A stretch of DNA of 64,000 nucleotides from an uncultured Campylobacter sp. (GTDB taxonomy: Bacteria > Campylobacterota > Campylobacteria > Campylobacterales > Campylobacteraceae): NCBI RefSeq assembly GCF_938030685.1, contig NZ_CALHHX010000168.1:1-64000 (forward strand). The letters run 5' to 3'. Position 1 is the stretch's first letter. Every line of letters begins with the position of its first letter. Shown one piece after another: positions 34,489 through 42,910 of this stretch. The position numbers and the translations under genes are program-made. Under the pieces are notes generated by a model. It did no database searches. It was given only the letters and a program-made list of their open reading frames with translations, and was not told the origin of the DNA.

Positions 34489-36399
34489 ATGAATTGGAAT
34501 TTAGGTGAGCTGTTTGCAAACGAAGCGGAATTTAGCGCCGCGATAGATAGCGCGGCTGCGCAGGCTCGGGATTTTGAGCTTAAATTTAAAGACGGGTTGC
34601 ACGCACTTAGCGCGGAGGAATTTTTAGGTGCGCTTGAACTTTATGAAAGCATCAGCGAGCAGATCGGAAAGATAATGAGCTTTGCGCATCTAAGATTCGC
34701 GCAAGATACGAGCCTTGGGGCGCAGCAGGCCAAGACGGAGCAGGCTTGCAACGACATTTCGCAGAGCCTGCTATTTTTCGAGCTCGAGTTTAACGAACTT
34801 GACGGCGCAAAACAGGACGAGTTTATCGCAGGGGGCGGGAGATTCAGATATTATTTGAGTCTACTTAAGCGGCGCAAGGCCCACCAGCTAAGCTTGCCGC
34901 AAGAAAGCGTGCTTTTAAAAACTTCGCCCGTAAGCGGCGAGGCGTTTTCGCGGCTTTTTGACGAAAGTATGGCGCGGATGAGCTTTGATTTTCGCGGGCG
35001 CAAGCTCGGCGAGGAGGAAATTTTAAGTCTGCTTCATAGCCCTGATCGCGAGGTACGAAAGGACGCCGCAGCCTCGCTAAGCGCGGTGCTGCAGCAGAAC
35101 TCCCACCTGCTTGGTTACATCTACAATATGATCAAAACCGATCTTAAAATTCGCTGCGAGCTGCGCGGCTACGATAAAGCCGAGGCGGTGATGCACGAGG
35201 AAAATCAGATAAACATCGCAAGCGTCGATGCGCTGATCGCAGAGACGGAGCGAAGCTTCGCTCTAGTCGGTAAATTTTACGCTAAAAAGCGCGAAATTTT
35301 AGGCTACGACGCGCTGTATGATTACGACAGATACGCGCCGCTCGGGGGCGATGAGAGCGAGTTTAGCTTCGAGCAGGCTAAGCAGATCGTGCTTGCGGCG
35401 TTTGAAAAATTTAGCCCGAAATTTAAGCAGATCGCGCTGATCGCGTTTGAGCGAAACTGGATCGACGCGATGCCTGCGCAAAATAAGCAAAGCGGCGCGT
35501 TTTCGCATTCCGGCTCGCGCGACACGCACCCCTTTGTGCTTTTAAATTTTACCCGCAAGCGCCGCGACGTATTTACCCTCGCGCACGAGCTGGGGCACGC
35601 GATACATCAGTATCTAAGCTACGGCGTGGGCTATTTTAACTCCTTCACGCCGCTAACGACGGCTGAGACTGCGTCGGTTTTCTGCGAGATGCTGGTGTTT
35701 GATTATATGCGCGAAAATTTTTCAAATTTAAACGGCTTGCTAAATTTTAAAAGCGCCGCCTCGGACGGCTCGCAAAATTTTAAACGCGACGTTTCGCAAG
35801 AGGCTCAGAGCGGTGAAATTCCAAACGAGCGCGCTGCAGAACGCGACGCTTTGCAAAGCTCTGCGGGTTCGTGCGAATACGCAGAGCGCGATACGGATAC
35901 GCCCTCGCAGACTGCAAGCGATAAGGCCGCGCTAAGGGCGATGCTTGCGGCAAAGATCGAAGATATCTTCGCTACGCTTTACCGCCAGATCGGATTTACG
36001 ACCTTTGAGCGGCGCGTGCATGCAAGCGCGGATGAGCTAAGCGTAGACCGTATTAATGAGCTTTGGATGGAGGAGTCGCGCAAGATGTTTGCGGGCGAGC
36101 TAATTTTGCAGGATCATTACAAAAGCTGGTGGAGCTACATCCCGCACTTCATCCACTCGCCGTTTTACTGCTACTCCTACGCCTACGCGCAGCTTTTGGT
36201 ACTCGCGCTTTACGGGCTGTATAAGAGCGGCAGGCTCGAAAATTTCGTTCAAATTTACACCGAGTTTTTAAGCTCGGGCGGTAGCGACGAGCCGCAAAAG
36301 CTAGTGGCGAAATTCGGCTTTGATATCAATAAAAGCGAGTTTTGGCGCATCGGCATAGAGCAGGTCGCGGCGCTTGTAGATGAGTTTGTGAGGGGTTAG
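34489..36399 (+). CDS. pepF: Oligoendopeptidase F (M3 family) with an internal insertion
   Basis: Zinc metallopeptidase that degrades short peptides in the cytoplasm. HELGHAIH gives the HExxH zinc site (His366, Glu367, His370 from this start), followed by TTAETASVFCEML, which holds the third ligand Glu. A late PHFIHSPFYCYSYAYAQLL is typical of M3B enzymes. I take ATG 34489 (spacing to AAGGA best; 636 residues); ATG 34486 is next to it and a TTG lies at 34453. Residues about 412-484, after the zinc domain, are a Ser/Asp/Gln/Ala-rich stretch (KSAASDGSQNFKRDVSQEAQ and on) absent from ordinary PepF. First gene of the conserved pepF-to-aat block (Cj1099-like). Confidence 0.9.
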   Translation: MNWNLGELFANEAEFSAAIDSAAAQARDFELKFKDGLHALSAEEFLGALELYESISEQIGKIMSFAHLRFAQDTSLGAQQAKTEQACNDISQSLLFFELEFNELDGAKQDEFIAGGGRFRYYLSLLKRRKAHQLSLPQESVLLKTSPVSGEAFSRLFDESMARMSFDFRGRKLGEEEILSLLHSPDREVRKDAAASLSAVLQQNSHLLGYIYNMIKTDLKIRCELRGYDKAEAVMHEENQINIASVDALIAETERSFALVGKFYAKKREILGYDALYDYDRYAPLGGDESEFSFEQAKQIVLAAFEKFSPKFKQIALIAFERNWIDAMPAQNKQSGAFSHSGSRDTHPFVLLNFTRKRRDVFTLAHELGHAIHQYLSYGVGYFNSFTPLTTAETASVFCEMLVFDYMRENFSNLNGLLNFKSAASDGSQNFKRDVSQEAQSGEIPNERAAERDALQSSAGSCEYAERDTDTPSQTASDKAALRAMLAAKIEDIFATLYRQIGFTTFERRVHASADELSVDRINELWMEESRKMFAGELILQDHYKSWWSYIPHFIHSPFYCYSYAYAQLLVLALYGLYKSGRLENFVQIYTEFLSSGGSDEPQKLVAKFGFDINKSEFWRIGIEQVAALVDEFVRG

Positions 36400-36400
36400 G

Positions 36401-36808
36401 ATGATAGATAAAATTTTAAAAGACGATAAATTTATCGCTGTGAGCAGTGCAAATATAGGCGCGGTTTTGGACTACGTTTTGGCTCTTGGATATGGATTTG
36501 GCATCGTTGCGAGGACGGATCAGATAAAATTTGACCCGCCGCTGCCGGAGGAAATTTTAAAAAGCTTCAAAATGCCCGCGATCTTTTTGCAGCTGGAGGA
36601 ATACACCCTTTCTAGCGCGCATCTTAGCAAGGATGAGCTAGTTTTCGAGGCGGGTTTCGGGCCGCAGGATTTTGCAAGCACGCTTAGCGTGCCGTTTTAC
36701 GCGGTCTTGCAGATCGTCGTGGACGGCAAGCCCATCGCGGTAAATTTCTCCCAGCCCGAGTCCGAGTGGCTTAAGCGCGAAAAATCGCGTAAAATTTTCT
36801 CAAAATGA
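36401..36808 (+). CDS. Conserved Campylobacter protein of unknown function
   Basis: 135 residues, cytoplasmic, beta-rich (YGFGIVARTDQIKFDPPLPE, FYAVLQIVVDGKPIAVNFSQ). It starts one base after the pepF stop and its last four bases (ATGA) overlap the helicase start, so it is tightly coupled in the operon. Its position corresponds to C. jejuni Cj1100, also uncharacterised. Conservation of place between pepF and the helicase suggests a real function. No motif recognised. Confidence 0.75.
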   Translation: MIDKILKDDKFIAVSSANIGAVLDYVLALGYGFGIVARTDQIKFDPPLPEEILKSFKMPAIFLQLEEYTLSSAHLSKDELVFEAGFGPQDFASTLSVPFYAVLQIVVDGKPIAVNFSQPESEWLKREKSRKIFSK

Positions 36809-38865
36809 GCGATATTTTAGAAGGTCTTAATCCCGCTCAACGCGAGGCTGCGAGCCACGTGGACGGAGCGATGTTAATCTTAGCGGGTGCGGGTAGCGGC
36901 AAAACCAAAACGATCACCGCGCGCCTTGCCTACTTGCTCGCAAACGGCGTGCCTGCGGAAAATACTCTCACGCTTACGTTTACGAATAAAGCCGCCGCCG
37001 AGATGCGCTCGCGAGCGCTTAATCTGATAAGCGGGCTAAATTTAAGTAGCGTGCCGCTTTTGTGCACTTTCCATAAATTTGGACTTCTGTTTTTGAAATT
37101 TCATATTAGCGAGCTTGGGCGCAGCGCAAACTTCCAAGTGATCGATACCGACGATAAGAAAAAGATCATCAAGGGCTTTGAGATAAATTTGCCCACGTCG
37201 CTATTGTCGGCCAAAATTTCAACCTATAAAAATTCCTTGATTGATCTCAAAGATATCGACGAGCTTTTGAAGGGCGAGGACGATGAGCTAAGCAGGATGT
37301 ATAGTGGATTTTACGCGCACTGCGCTAGAGCATACAAGCGCTACGAGGCGTATTTGGCGGCGAATAATCTGGTGGATTTCGACGATCTGCTAATTTTACC
37401 GTATAAAATTTTAAGCGCGAATGAGCGGCTATGCGATGAAATTTCGCGCCGTTACGCCTACATCACGGTCGATGAGTATCAGGACACCAACGACATTCAA
37501 TTCAAACTGCTACAAAAGCTCTGCACCGCGCACGAAAACCTCGCGGTAGTGGGCGATGACGATCAGAGTATCTACGGTTGGCGCGGCGCGCGGATAGAAA
37601 ATATTCTAAATTTTAAAGATCAGTTCTCAAACGTAAAATTTATCAAACTCGAGCAGAATTACCGCTCTACGGACGAAATTTTAAATGCCGCCAACGAGCT
37701 CATTTCGCATAACAAAAACCGCCTCGGCAAGAGCCTTACTAGCATGAACGGCGGCGGCGAAAAGATCGAAATTTTGCGTTCAGACGAAGAGAGTATCGAA
37801 GCGGCAAAGATCGCAGAAGCTATCAAAAAGCTGCTTTCAAGCGGCGTAGTGCCCTCTCAAATCGCCGTGCTTTACCGCGTAAACGCTCTTTCGCGCGCAC
37901 TGGAAGAGGGGCTGAATCGCGCCAAAATCCCGTACAAAATGGTAGGCGGCGTAAAATTTTACGAGCGCGCCGAGATCAAGGATACGATCGCATATCTGCG
38001 CTTGGTAAATGACGAGCACGACGACTTTTCGATGAGGCGGATCATAAACGTGCCCAAGCGCGGCATCGGCAAGGTCTCGCTGGCAAAGCTCGAGGAGCTT
38101 TCGCGCCTGCGACTTATCAGCCTATTTGACGCTTTTAGCGAGCCGGACGCGGGGCTTAGCGCCAAGGCGGCTCAGGCTCTAGCGGAGCTTAAAAGCGGCA
38201 TCGCTTCTATCTCAGCGCTAGCGGATACGATCAAAAAAATAGACGCGCTGGAGCCCGCTTTCGGGTTAAAGGCCTACTACGCCTCGCTTCCGGACGGCGC
38301 CGACCGCGTAGCGAACATCGACGAGTTTTTGGCGATGCTGAAGGACGAGGCGAGCAATAAACCCGATTTTGATCTGGCGGAATTTTTAAACGAGCTGAGC
38401 CTTCTTAGCGATCAAGACGCTATCATGGGCGATGCGATAAATATAATGAGCGTGCACGCGAGCAAAGGGCTTGAGTTTTCGCACCTTTTCGTAATCGGAC
38501 TGGAGGAGGGCTTTTTCCCGCTTTTGGGCGACAGCAATGACATCGAGGAGGAGCGTAGGCTCGCATACGTAGCGATTACGCGCGCCAAACGCACTCTCAC
38601 GCTTAGCTTTGCCGCTAGCCGCTTTTATCGCGGCAAGCGCGAGAGGCTCGATGCTAGCAGGTTTATAGCCGAGGCAGGTTTGGTAGCTAAAGAGCCGCCG
38701 CGCGAGCAAAGCAGCGGCTTTAGCAAGGGCGAGCTGATCAAACACAAGCTATTTGGGATCGGACAGATCACGGCGGTAAACGGCGATCGGCTCACTATAA
38801 ATTTTGGTGGAATTTCGCGCGTGATAATGTCGAATTTCGTAGAAAAGATCGGCTTTTATGAATAG
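36805..38865 (+). CDS. UvrD/Rep-family superfamily 1 DNA helicase
   Basis: 686 residues, ATP-dependent 3'-5' DNA helicase for repair and restart of stalled forks. All SF1A motifs are present: LNPAQREA (Q motif), ILAGAGSGKTKTITARLAYL (Walker A), LTFTNKAAAEM (Ia), VDEYQDTN (II), VVGDDDQSIYGWRGA (III), LEQNYRST (IV), MSVHASKGLEFSHLFVIG (V) and RLAYVAITRAKRTL (VI). The C-terminal 60 residues end in a small Tudor-like segment (GELIKHKLFGIGQITAVNGD) as in UvrD/PcrA. ATGA overlap with the preceding gene and an 8-base overlap with truB. Corresponds to Cj1101. Confidence 0.93.
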   Translation: MSDILEGLNPAQREAASHVDGAMLILAGAGSGKTKTITARLAYLLANGVPAENTLTLTFTNKAAAEMRSRALNLISGLNLSSVPLLCTFHKFGLLFLKFHISELGRSANFQVIDTDDKKKIIKGFEINLPTSLLSAKISTYKNSLIDLKDIDELLKGEDDELSRMYSGFYAHCARAYKRYEAYLAANNLVDFDDLLILPYKILSANERLCDEISRRYAYITVDEYQDTNDIQFKLLQKLCTAHENLAVVGDDDQSIYGWRGARIENILNFKDQFSNVKFIKLEQNYRSTDEILNAANELISHNKNRLGKSLTSMNGGGEKIEILRSDEESIEAAKIAEAIKKLLSSGVVPSQIAVLYRVNALSRALEEGLNRAKIPYKMVGGVKFYERAEIKDTIAYLRLVNDEHDDFSMRRIINVPKRGIGKVSLAKLEELSRLRLISLFDAFSEPDAGLSAKAAQALAELKSGIASISALADTIKKIDALEPAFGLKAYYASLPDGADRVANIDEFLAMLKDEASNKPDFDLAEFLNELSLLSDQDAIMGDAINIMSVHASKGLEFSHLFVIGLEEGFFPLLGDSNDIEEERRLAYVAITRAKRTLTLSFAASRFYRGKRERLDASRFIAEAGLVAKEPPREQSSGFSKGELIKHKLFGIGQITAVNGDRLTINFGGISRVIMSNFVEKIGFYE

Positions 38866-39706
38866 ATTGTTTTTGGCGGACAAGCCCGCGGGCATCGGCA
38901 GTAATAAATTTTTAAGCACTCTTAAGCGCAAATACGGCGTGAAAAAGGCTGGCTTTAGCGGCACGCTCGATCCTTTCGCGAGCGGCGCGCTGATCGTCGC
39001 GTTCGGGCAATACGCGCGCTTTTTTAGATTTTTAAAAAAGGAGCCAAAAGTTTACGCCGCGACGCTGTGGCTGGGCGCACAAAGCCCAAGCGGCGATAAT
39101 GAAAACATCGAGCGCGTAGAGCAAATCCCGCCGCTTTCGCGCGAGGTTTTAGACGCCGCGATGACGCAAATGCGCGGCGAGATAAAATTTATCCCGCCCG
39201 CTTTCAGCGCTAAGAAAATTGACGGCGTGCGCGCATACAAGCTCGCTCGCGCGGGCGAAGAGGTGAGCTTGAAAGAGAGCTCGATGCGGGTTTTTGATGC
39301 TGAAATTTTAAGTTATGCTCATCCCTTCGTAAGCTTTCGCGTAGCACTCAGCGAGGGCGGCTACGTGCGCTCTTTCGCGCAAATTTTAGCAGAAAAGCTA
39401 GGCGCCACGGGCACGCTAAGCGCGCTTAGACGAGAAAGCGAGGGGGCTTTTGATTTGAAAGATCCGCGCTTTGCGGACGAGGCGGCGCTAAATCCGCTCG
39501 AGTTTTTGGATCTTAAGCCGAACTTTTACGACGGCGATGCGCGCGACGTGATCTTGGGCAAGAAGCTCGCCGCAAAGGATCTGGCGAGCCACGCAGACGG
39601 CCGCTACCTGCTTATCTGCGGCGATTTTTACTCGATCATCGAGATCGACGCGGGCGAGGTGCGCTATCTTTGGAATGATGTCCCGATCGCAGGCGGCGCG
39701 TTTTAA
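38858..39706 (+). CDS. truB: tRNA pseudouridine-55 synthase
   Basis: 282 residues. Converts U55 of the T-loop of tRNA to pseudouridine. Catalytic Asp38 is in AGFSGTLDPFASGALI; KPAGIGSNKFL at the N-terminus and IPPAFSAKKIDGVRAYKLAR are family signatures, as is SLSEGGYVRS-type RVALSEGGYVRSFAQ. It begins inside the helicase gene (8-base overlap). The next gene in C. jejuni is csrA, but here an 800-base gap follows and then ispE. Confidence 0.95.
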   Translation: MNRLFLADKPAGIGSNKFLSTLKRKYGVKKAGFSGTLDPFASGALIVAFGQYARFFRFLKKEPKVYAATLWLGAQSPSGDNENIERVEQIPPLSREVLDAAMTQMRGEIKFIPPAFSAKKIDGVRAYKLARAGEEVSLKESSMRVFDAEILSYAHPFVSFRVALSEGGYVRSFAQILAEKLGATGTLSALRRESEGAFDLKDPRFADEAALNPLEFLDLKPNFYDGDARDVILGKKLAAKDLASHADGRYLLICGDFYSIIEIDAGEVRYLWNDVPIAGGAF

Positions 39707-40512
39707 GCCGAGGCTCCAGCCTGCGGCGGAATTTTGATCGGGCGGTTCGAGCTTGAATTTCGACGATCATAAATACGGCGCGTTTTAAATTTGCTCGTAT
39801 AGCGCGCCGCCATGTGCGGTTAAATTTTATCGTGCGGAGCAGCGGGCGAGCGATCGCTCTTTCGTTGCGCACGGATCGCAAAATCGGCATCGGGCGGAGT
39901 AAATTTAAAATTTAAACATGCGGCTTCTTGGGCGGCGCTCGCTCGCAAAAGCAATAAATCCGCGGGCTAAATTTAAACGCGGCGAAGCGGCGTTTAAATT
40001 TGCTTGTGCCGCGCGATGGCGATGCGCCGCGAGATTAAAATTTGACGATTTAAAAAGCGCGTAGGTTGGAGCTTAGTGCCGCAGCAAGCGGTCTTTGCCG
40101 AATAAAATTCTAGCTTGCGTCGGTGCGTAGTATGCACCGATGGATTTGATTTTGCGGCGGGCGGCGTATCGCCAAGCTAAATTTGCGACTTAGCGCAGCG
40201 CGGTTAGAATTTTTCCGGCTTGGAATTTTAATCGCTAATATAGATTTGCGTCGCGGGTTGAAATTTAGCCGCGTGCGTTGTGGATTAAAATTTCGCGCTT
40301 TATAAAATTTACGTATTGGGCGTCGCGATCGTGGGTTAAATTTCGCGGCGCGCACTTCACGGCACGCGGTTTTGAATTTTGATCGCACTGGACGGGGCGC
40401 GCCGCAGGTTGAAATTTAATTCGCGCACGGATTGAAATTTTAATCGCACTAGATGAGCTTGCCGTGAGCCAAATTTAACGCAAGCGCACCAAAGCGCAGA
40501 AGGAGTAAAATT
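39707..40512. other. Intergenic gap where csrA is expected
   Basis: About 800 bases between truB and ispE on the same strand. I found no CsrA-like start (MLILSRK type) in any frame; the minus-strand open frames are Arg-rich with no ribosome binding sites. The gap consists of GC-rich spacers alternating with AAATTTTA-type elements. A ribosome binding site (GAAGGAGT) before ispE is the only clear signal. Confidence 0.55.
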
Positions 40513-41256
40513 TTGAAAACTTATGCAAAGATCAATGTTTTTTTAAAAGTCGTCGGCACGCGCAGCGGTTACCACGAGATCGCTTCGCGCTTCGTGCTGC
40601 GCAGGGAGCTTTTTGATGAGATAAGTTTCGAGCGCGCGAGCGGCTTTGCGCTTGAATGCGGCGCCGCACAGATCGCGGATAACATAATTTTAAAAGCCAA
40701 GACGGCGCTCGAGCAGGCAGGCTTTGCACGCGAGCTTGCGGAGTTTTTCGGCTCGCACAAGATCGTGCTTAAAAAGCATATTCCGATCGGCGCGGGTCTT
40801 GGTGGCGGCAGTAGCGATGCGGCGGCGTTTTTGCGGCTTGCGAACGAGGAATTAGGCTTAAAAATTTCGCGCGAGCGGCTCATCGCGATCGCGCAAAATA
40901 TCGGCGCAGACGTCGCGTTTTTTGTTAGCGGGCTTGAGGCCGCAAACGTGCGCGGTATCGGCGAGATCATCGAGCCTTTCGAGGACCTCTTGCCCGCGAT
41001 CGAAATTTTAACGCCCGCGATCTTTTGCTCTACCGGCGCGGTTTATAACGAGTTTCGCGCAAGCTTTATGCAAAATATAAACGCCGCGCAGGCGCAAGAG
41101 ATGTTGCGTTTAAGCAGCGAGCAGCTGCTAGCGCGATACGACGGCCCCCGGCTAAACGATCTTTTCGCGCCGTGCATAAAGCTATATCCGCAGATGAGCA
41201 AGTATCGCGATATGTTTTTAAGCGGCAGCGGCAGTAGCGTGTTTTTCTTAAAATAA
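40513..41256 (+). CDS. ispE: 4-diphosphocytidyl-2-C-methyl-D-erythritol kinase
   Basis: 247 residues with TTG start preceded by AAGGAG. GHMP-family kinase in the non-mevalonate (MEP) isoprenoid pathway. N-terminal KTYAKINVFLKVVGTRSGYH with active-site Lys, PIGAGLGGGSSDAAAFLRL (ATP-binding glycine-rich loop), GADVAFFVSG with catalytic Asp, and LSGSGSSVFFL at the C-terminus. Slightly short compared with E. coli (283), as in other Campylobacter. Following genes: smpB 125 bases downstream. Confidence 0.92.
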   Translation: MKTYAKINVFLKVVGTRSGYHEIASRFVLRRELFDEISFERASGFALECGAAQIADNIILKAKTALEQAGFARELAEFFGSHKIVLKKHIPIGAGLGGGSSDAAAFLRLANEELGLKISRERLIAIAQNIGADVAFFVSGLEAANVRGIGEIIEPFEDLLPAIEILTPAIFCSTGAVYNEFRASFMQNINAAQAQEMLRLSSEQLLARYDGPRLNDLFAPCIKLYPQMSKYRDMFLSGSGSSVFFLK

Positions 41257-41381
41257 GAATTCCAAGGCGCGCAGTTAAAATTTAAAAGCTAAATTTAAAG
41301 ATAAAATTTAAAATTCGCTCGCCCACTTTTAAATTTAAGCAAAAACGGGCTAAGCTTAGGACCAAATTTAGAAGGAAAAAG

Positions 41382-41846
41382 ATGAAAGAACTGAGTAAAA
41401 ATCGCAAGGCATTTCACGATTTTACGATACTTGAAAGCTTTGAAGCGGGCATCGTGCTAAAGGGCAGCGAGGTCAAAGCTCTGCGCGCGGGCAGGGGCAA
41501 TCTCAAAGATAGCTTTTGTCGCGTGATCCGCGGCGAGCTGTTTTTGCTAAACGCCCATATCAGCTATCTTGAAAGCACAAACGCCCATTTTCGTCCAGAC
41601 GAGGGGGCGGCGCGAAAGCTTTTAATGCATCGTAAGCAGATCGATAAGCTTTTAGGCGCGGTTAGCAAAGAGGGCCTTACCATCGTAGTTTTGTCGCTGT
41701 ATCTGAATGATAAAAACCGCGTAAAGGCGCGTATCGCTTTGGCAAAAGGCAAAAATCTGCACGACAAGCGCGAATCGCTAAAGCGCAAGGAAGCCGACCG
41801 CGAAGCGCAAAGCGCGATGAAGCGATACGACAAGCATTCATTTTAA
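41382..41846 (+). CDS. smpB: SsrA-binding protein
   Basis: 154 residues. Binds tmRNA and brings it to stalled ribosomes for trans-translation. Motifs [53 protein letters not shown] and a basic C-terminal tail ([18 protein letters not shown]) that mimics the mRNA. AGAAGGAAA before ATG. Corresponds to Cj1105 in order. Confidence 0.97.
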   Translation: MKELSKNRKAFHDFTILESFEAGIVLKGSEVKALRAGRGNLKDSFCRVIRGELFLLNAHISYLESTNAHFRPDEGAARKLLMHRKQIDKLLGAVSKEGLTIVVLSLYLNDKNRVKARIALAKGKNLHDKRESLKRKEADREAQSAMKRYDKHSF

Positions 41847-41901
41847 ATTCACAAAACTTTGGTTAAAATGCGGGCTTAAATTTAAACTCCAAGGAAATGC
41901 A

Positions 41902-42600
41902 ATGAAGAAATTTTTACTATTATGTTTGGCGATTTTTGTTTTAAGCGGCTGCGGAGATGATTCGCAGAAAAAGACGGGCTCTGCGGGCGAGAATTCCGCC
42001 GCGAGCGAGAATCAGATGGCAAAAAATTCCGCTCAAGATAAAAATGGCGAGCGTATTGGCGGCGAGAGCGGCGAGGAGGTAGCTTTTACGCCGTTTAAAA
42101 CGGGAGAGCGCCTTACGCTTAAAAGCGTCGTAGGCGGCGAGGTAACGATCGAGCGGACAGAAAAGGGCTTTAAGCTCGCGGACAGCGATAAAATTTTAAT
42201 GTTTGATATTTTTGGTACATACTGTCAGCCGTGCCGCATCGAAGCGCCGCATCTGATGGACTTTCAGCTAAAAAATTCCGCGGATTTTCTAATGGTCGGC
42301 TTGATTTATTTTGAGGACATTACCGATGCGCAGGTGATCGAAAATTTTACGAAAAAGTTCAACGCATATTATTTCATCGCCAACTCCAAACAAAACGAGC
42401 GCATAGTGGGTCAAATTTTAAGCGACATCGGTTATCGTCATGCGCTTTCGATCCCTTTTAAAGTGGTGCTTAAAGACGGAAAATATCAAAGACTTACCGA
42501 CATTAATGAAGGCGATGAGCGGGGCAAGCCGTATTACTTAGGTATGGTCGATACCGATGTGATAAAAAGCGATATCGCCAGGATAAAAAATGGCAACTAA
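41902..42600 (+). CDS. TlpA/ResA-like thioredoxin lipoprotein
   Basis: 232 residues. Lipoprotein signal MKKFLLLCLAIFVLSGC with lipobox LSGC (Cys17), then a Ser/Asn/Glu-rich linker to about residue 60, then a thioredoxin fold with active site TYCQPCRIEAPHL (CxxC). It acts as a disulfide reductase in the periplasm, possibly for cytochrome c maturation, but the partner is not visible. The 3' end overlaps clpS by 11 bases. Corresponds to Cj1106, which occupies the same place between smpB and clpS in C. jejuni. Confidence 0.87.
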   Translation: MKKFLLLCLAIFVLSGCGDDSQKKTGSAGENSAASENQMAKNSAQDKNGERIGGESGEEVAFTPFKTGERLTLKSVVGGEVTIERTEKGFKLADSDKILMFDIFGTYCQPCRIEAPHLMDFQLKNSADFLMVGLIYFEDITDAQVIENFTKKFNAYYFIANSKQNERIVGQILSDIGYRHALSIPFKVVLKDGKYQRLTDINEGDERGKPYYLGMVDTDVIKSDIARIKNGN

Positions 42601-42895
42601 AACCGGTGTGCAGATTCACACTCGCGCCAAAACAAAATCTTTCGTGCCTCGTCCGTATAAAGTAATTTTGCTAAACGACGACGTGACGACGATGGATTTC
42701 GTGGTTTATATTTTAATGGAGATTTTCGCCAAAAACTTTAACGACGCCGTAGATTTAATGATGAAAGTTCATAGGCAGGGTCGCGCGGTTTGCGGCGCGT
42801 ATCCTAAAGAGATAGCCGAGTGCAAGCAACAAGCGGTTTTACAAGCGGCAAAGGCCGCAGGATTCCCTCTTAGATGTGAGATCGAAGAGGATTAA
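42590..42895 (+). CDS. clpS: ATP-dependent Clp protease adaptor
   Basis: 101 residues. Recognises N-degron substrates (Leu, Phe, Tyr, Trp N-termini) and delivers them to ClpA. Sequence PYKVILLNDDVTTMDFVVYI is the substrate-binding part (Asn-Asp-Asp and Met), HRQGRAVCGAYPKEIAE the second half. Start overlaps the preceding thioredoxin gene; clpA follows after 15 bases, so the two are made together, and aat completes the N-end rule set. Confidence 0.96.
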   Translation: MATKTGVQIHTRAKTKSFVPRPYKVILLNDDVTTMDFVVYILMEIFAKNFNDAVDLMMKVHRQGRAVCGAYPKEIAECKQQAVLQAAKAAGFPLRCEIEED

Positions 42896-42910
42896 ATTTA
42901 AAGGAAAGCA

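Noticed and set aside
39636..40388. Minus-strand frames in the truB-ispE gap as csrA or another gene
   Set aside because: Arg-rich, no start signals, and no CsrA motif in any frame.
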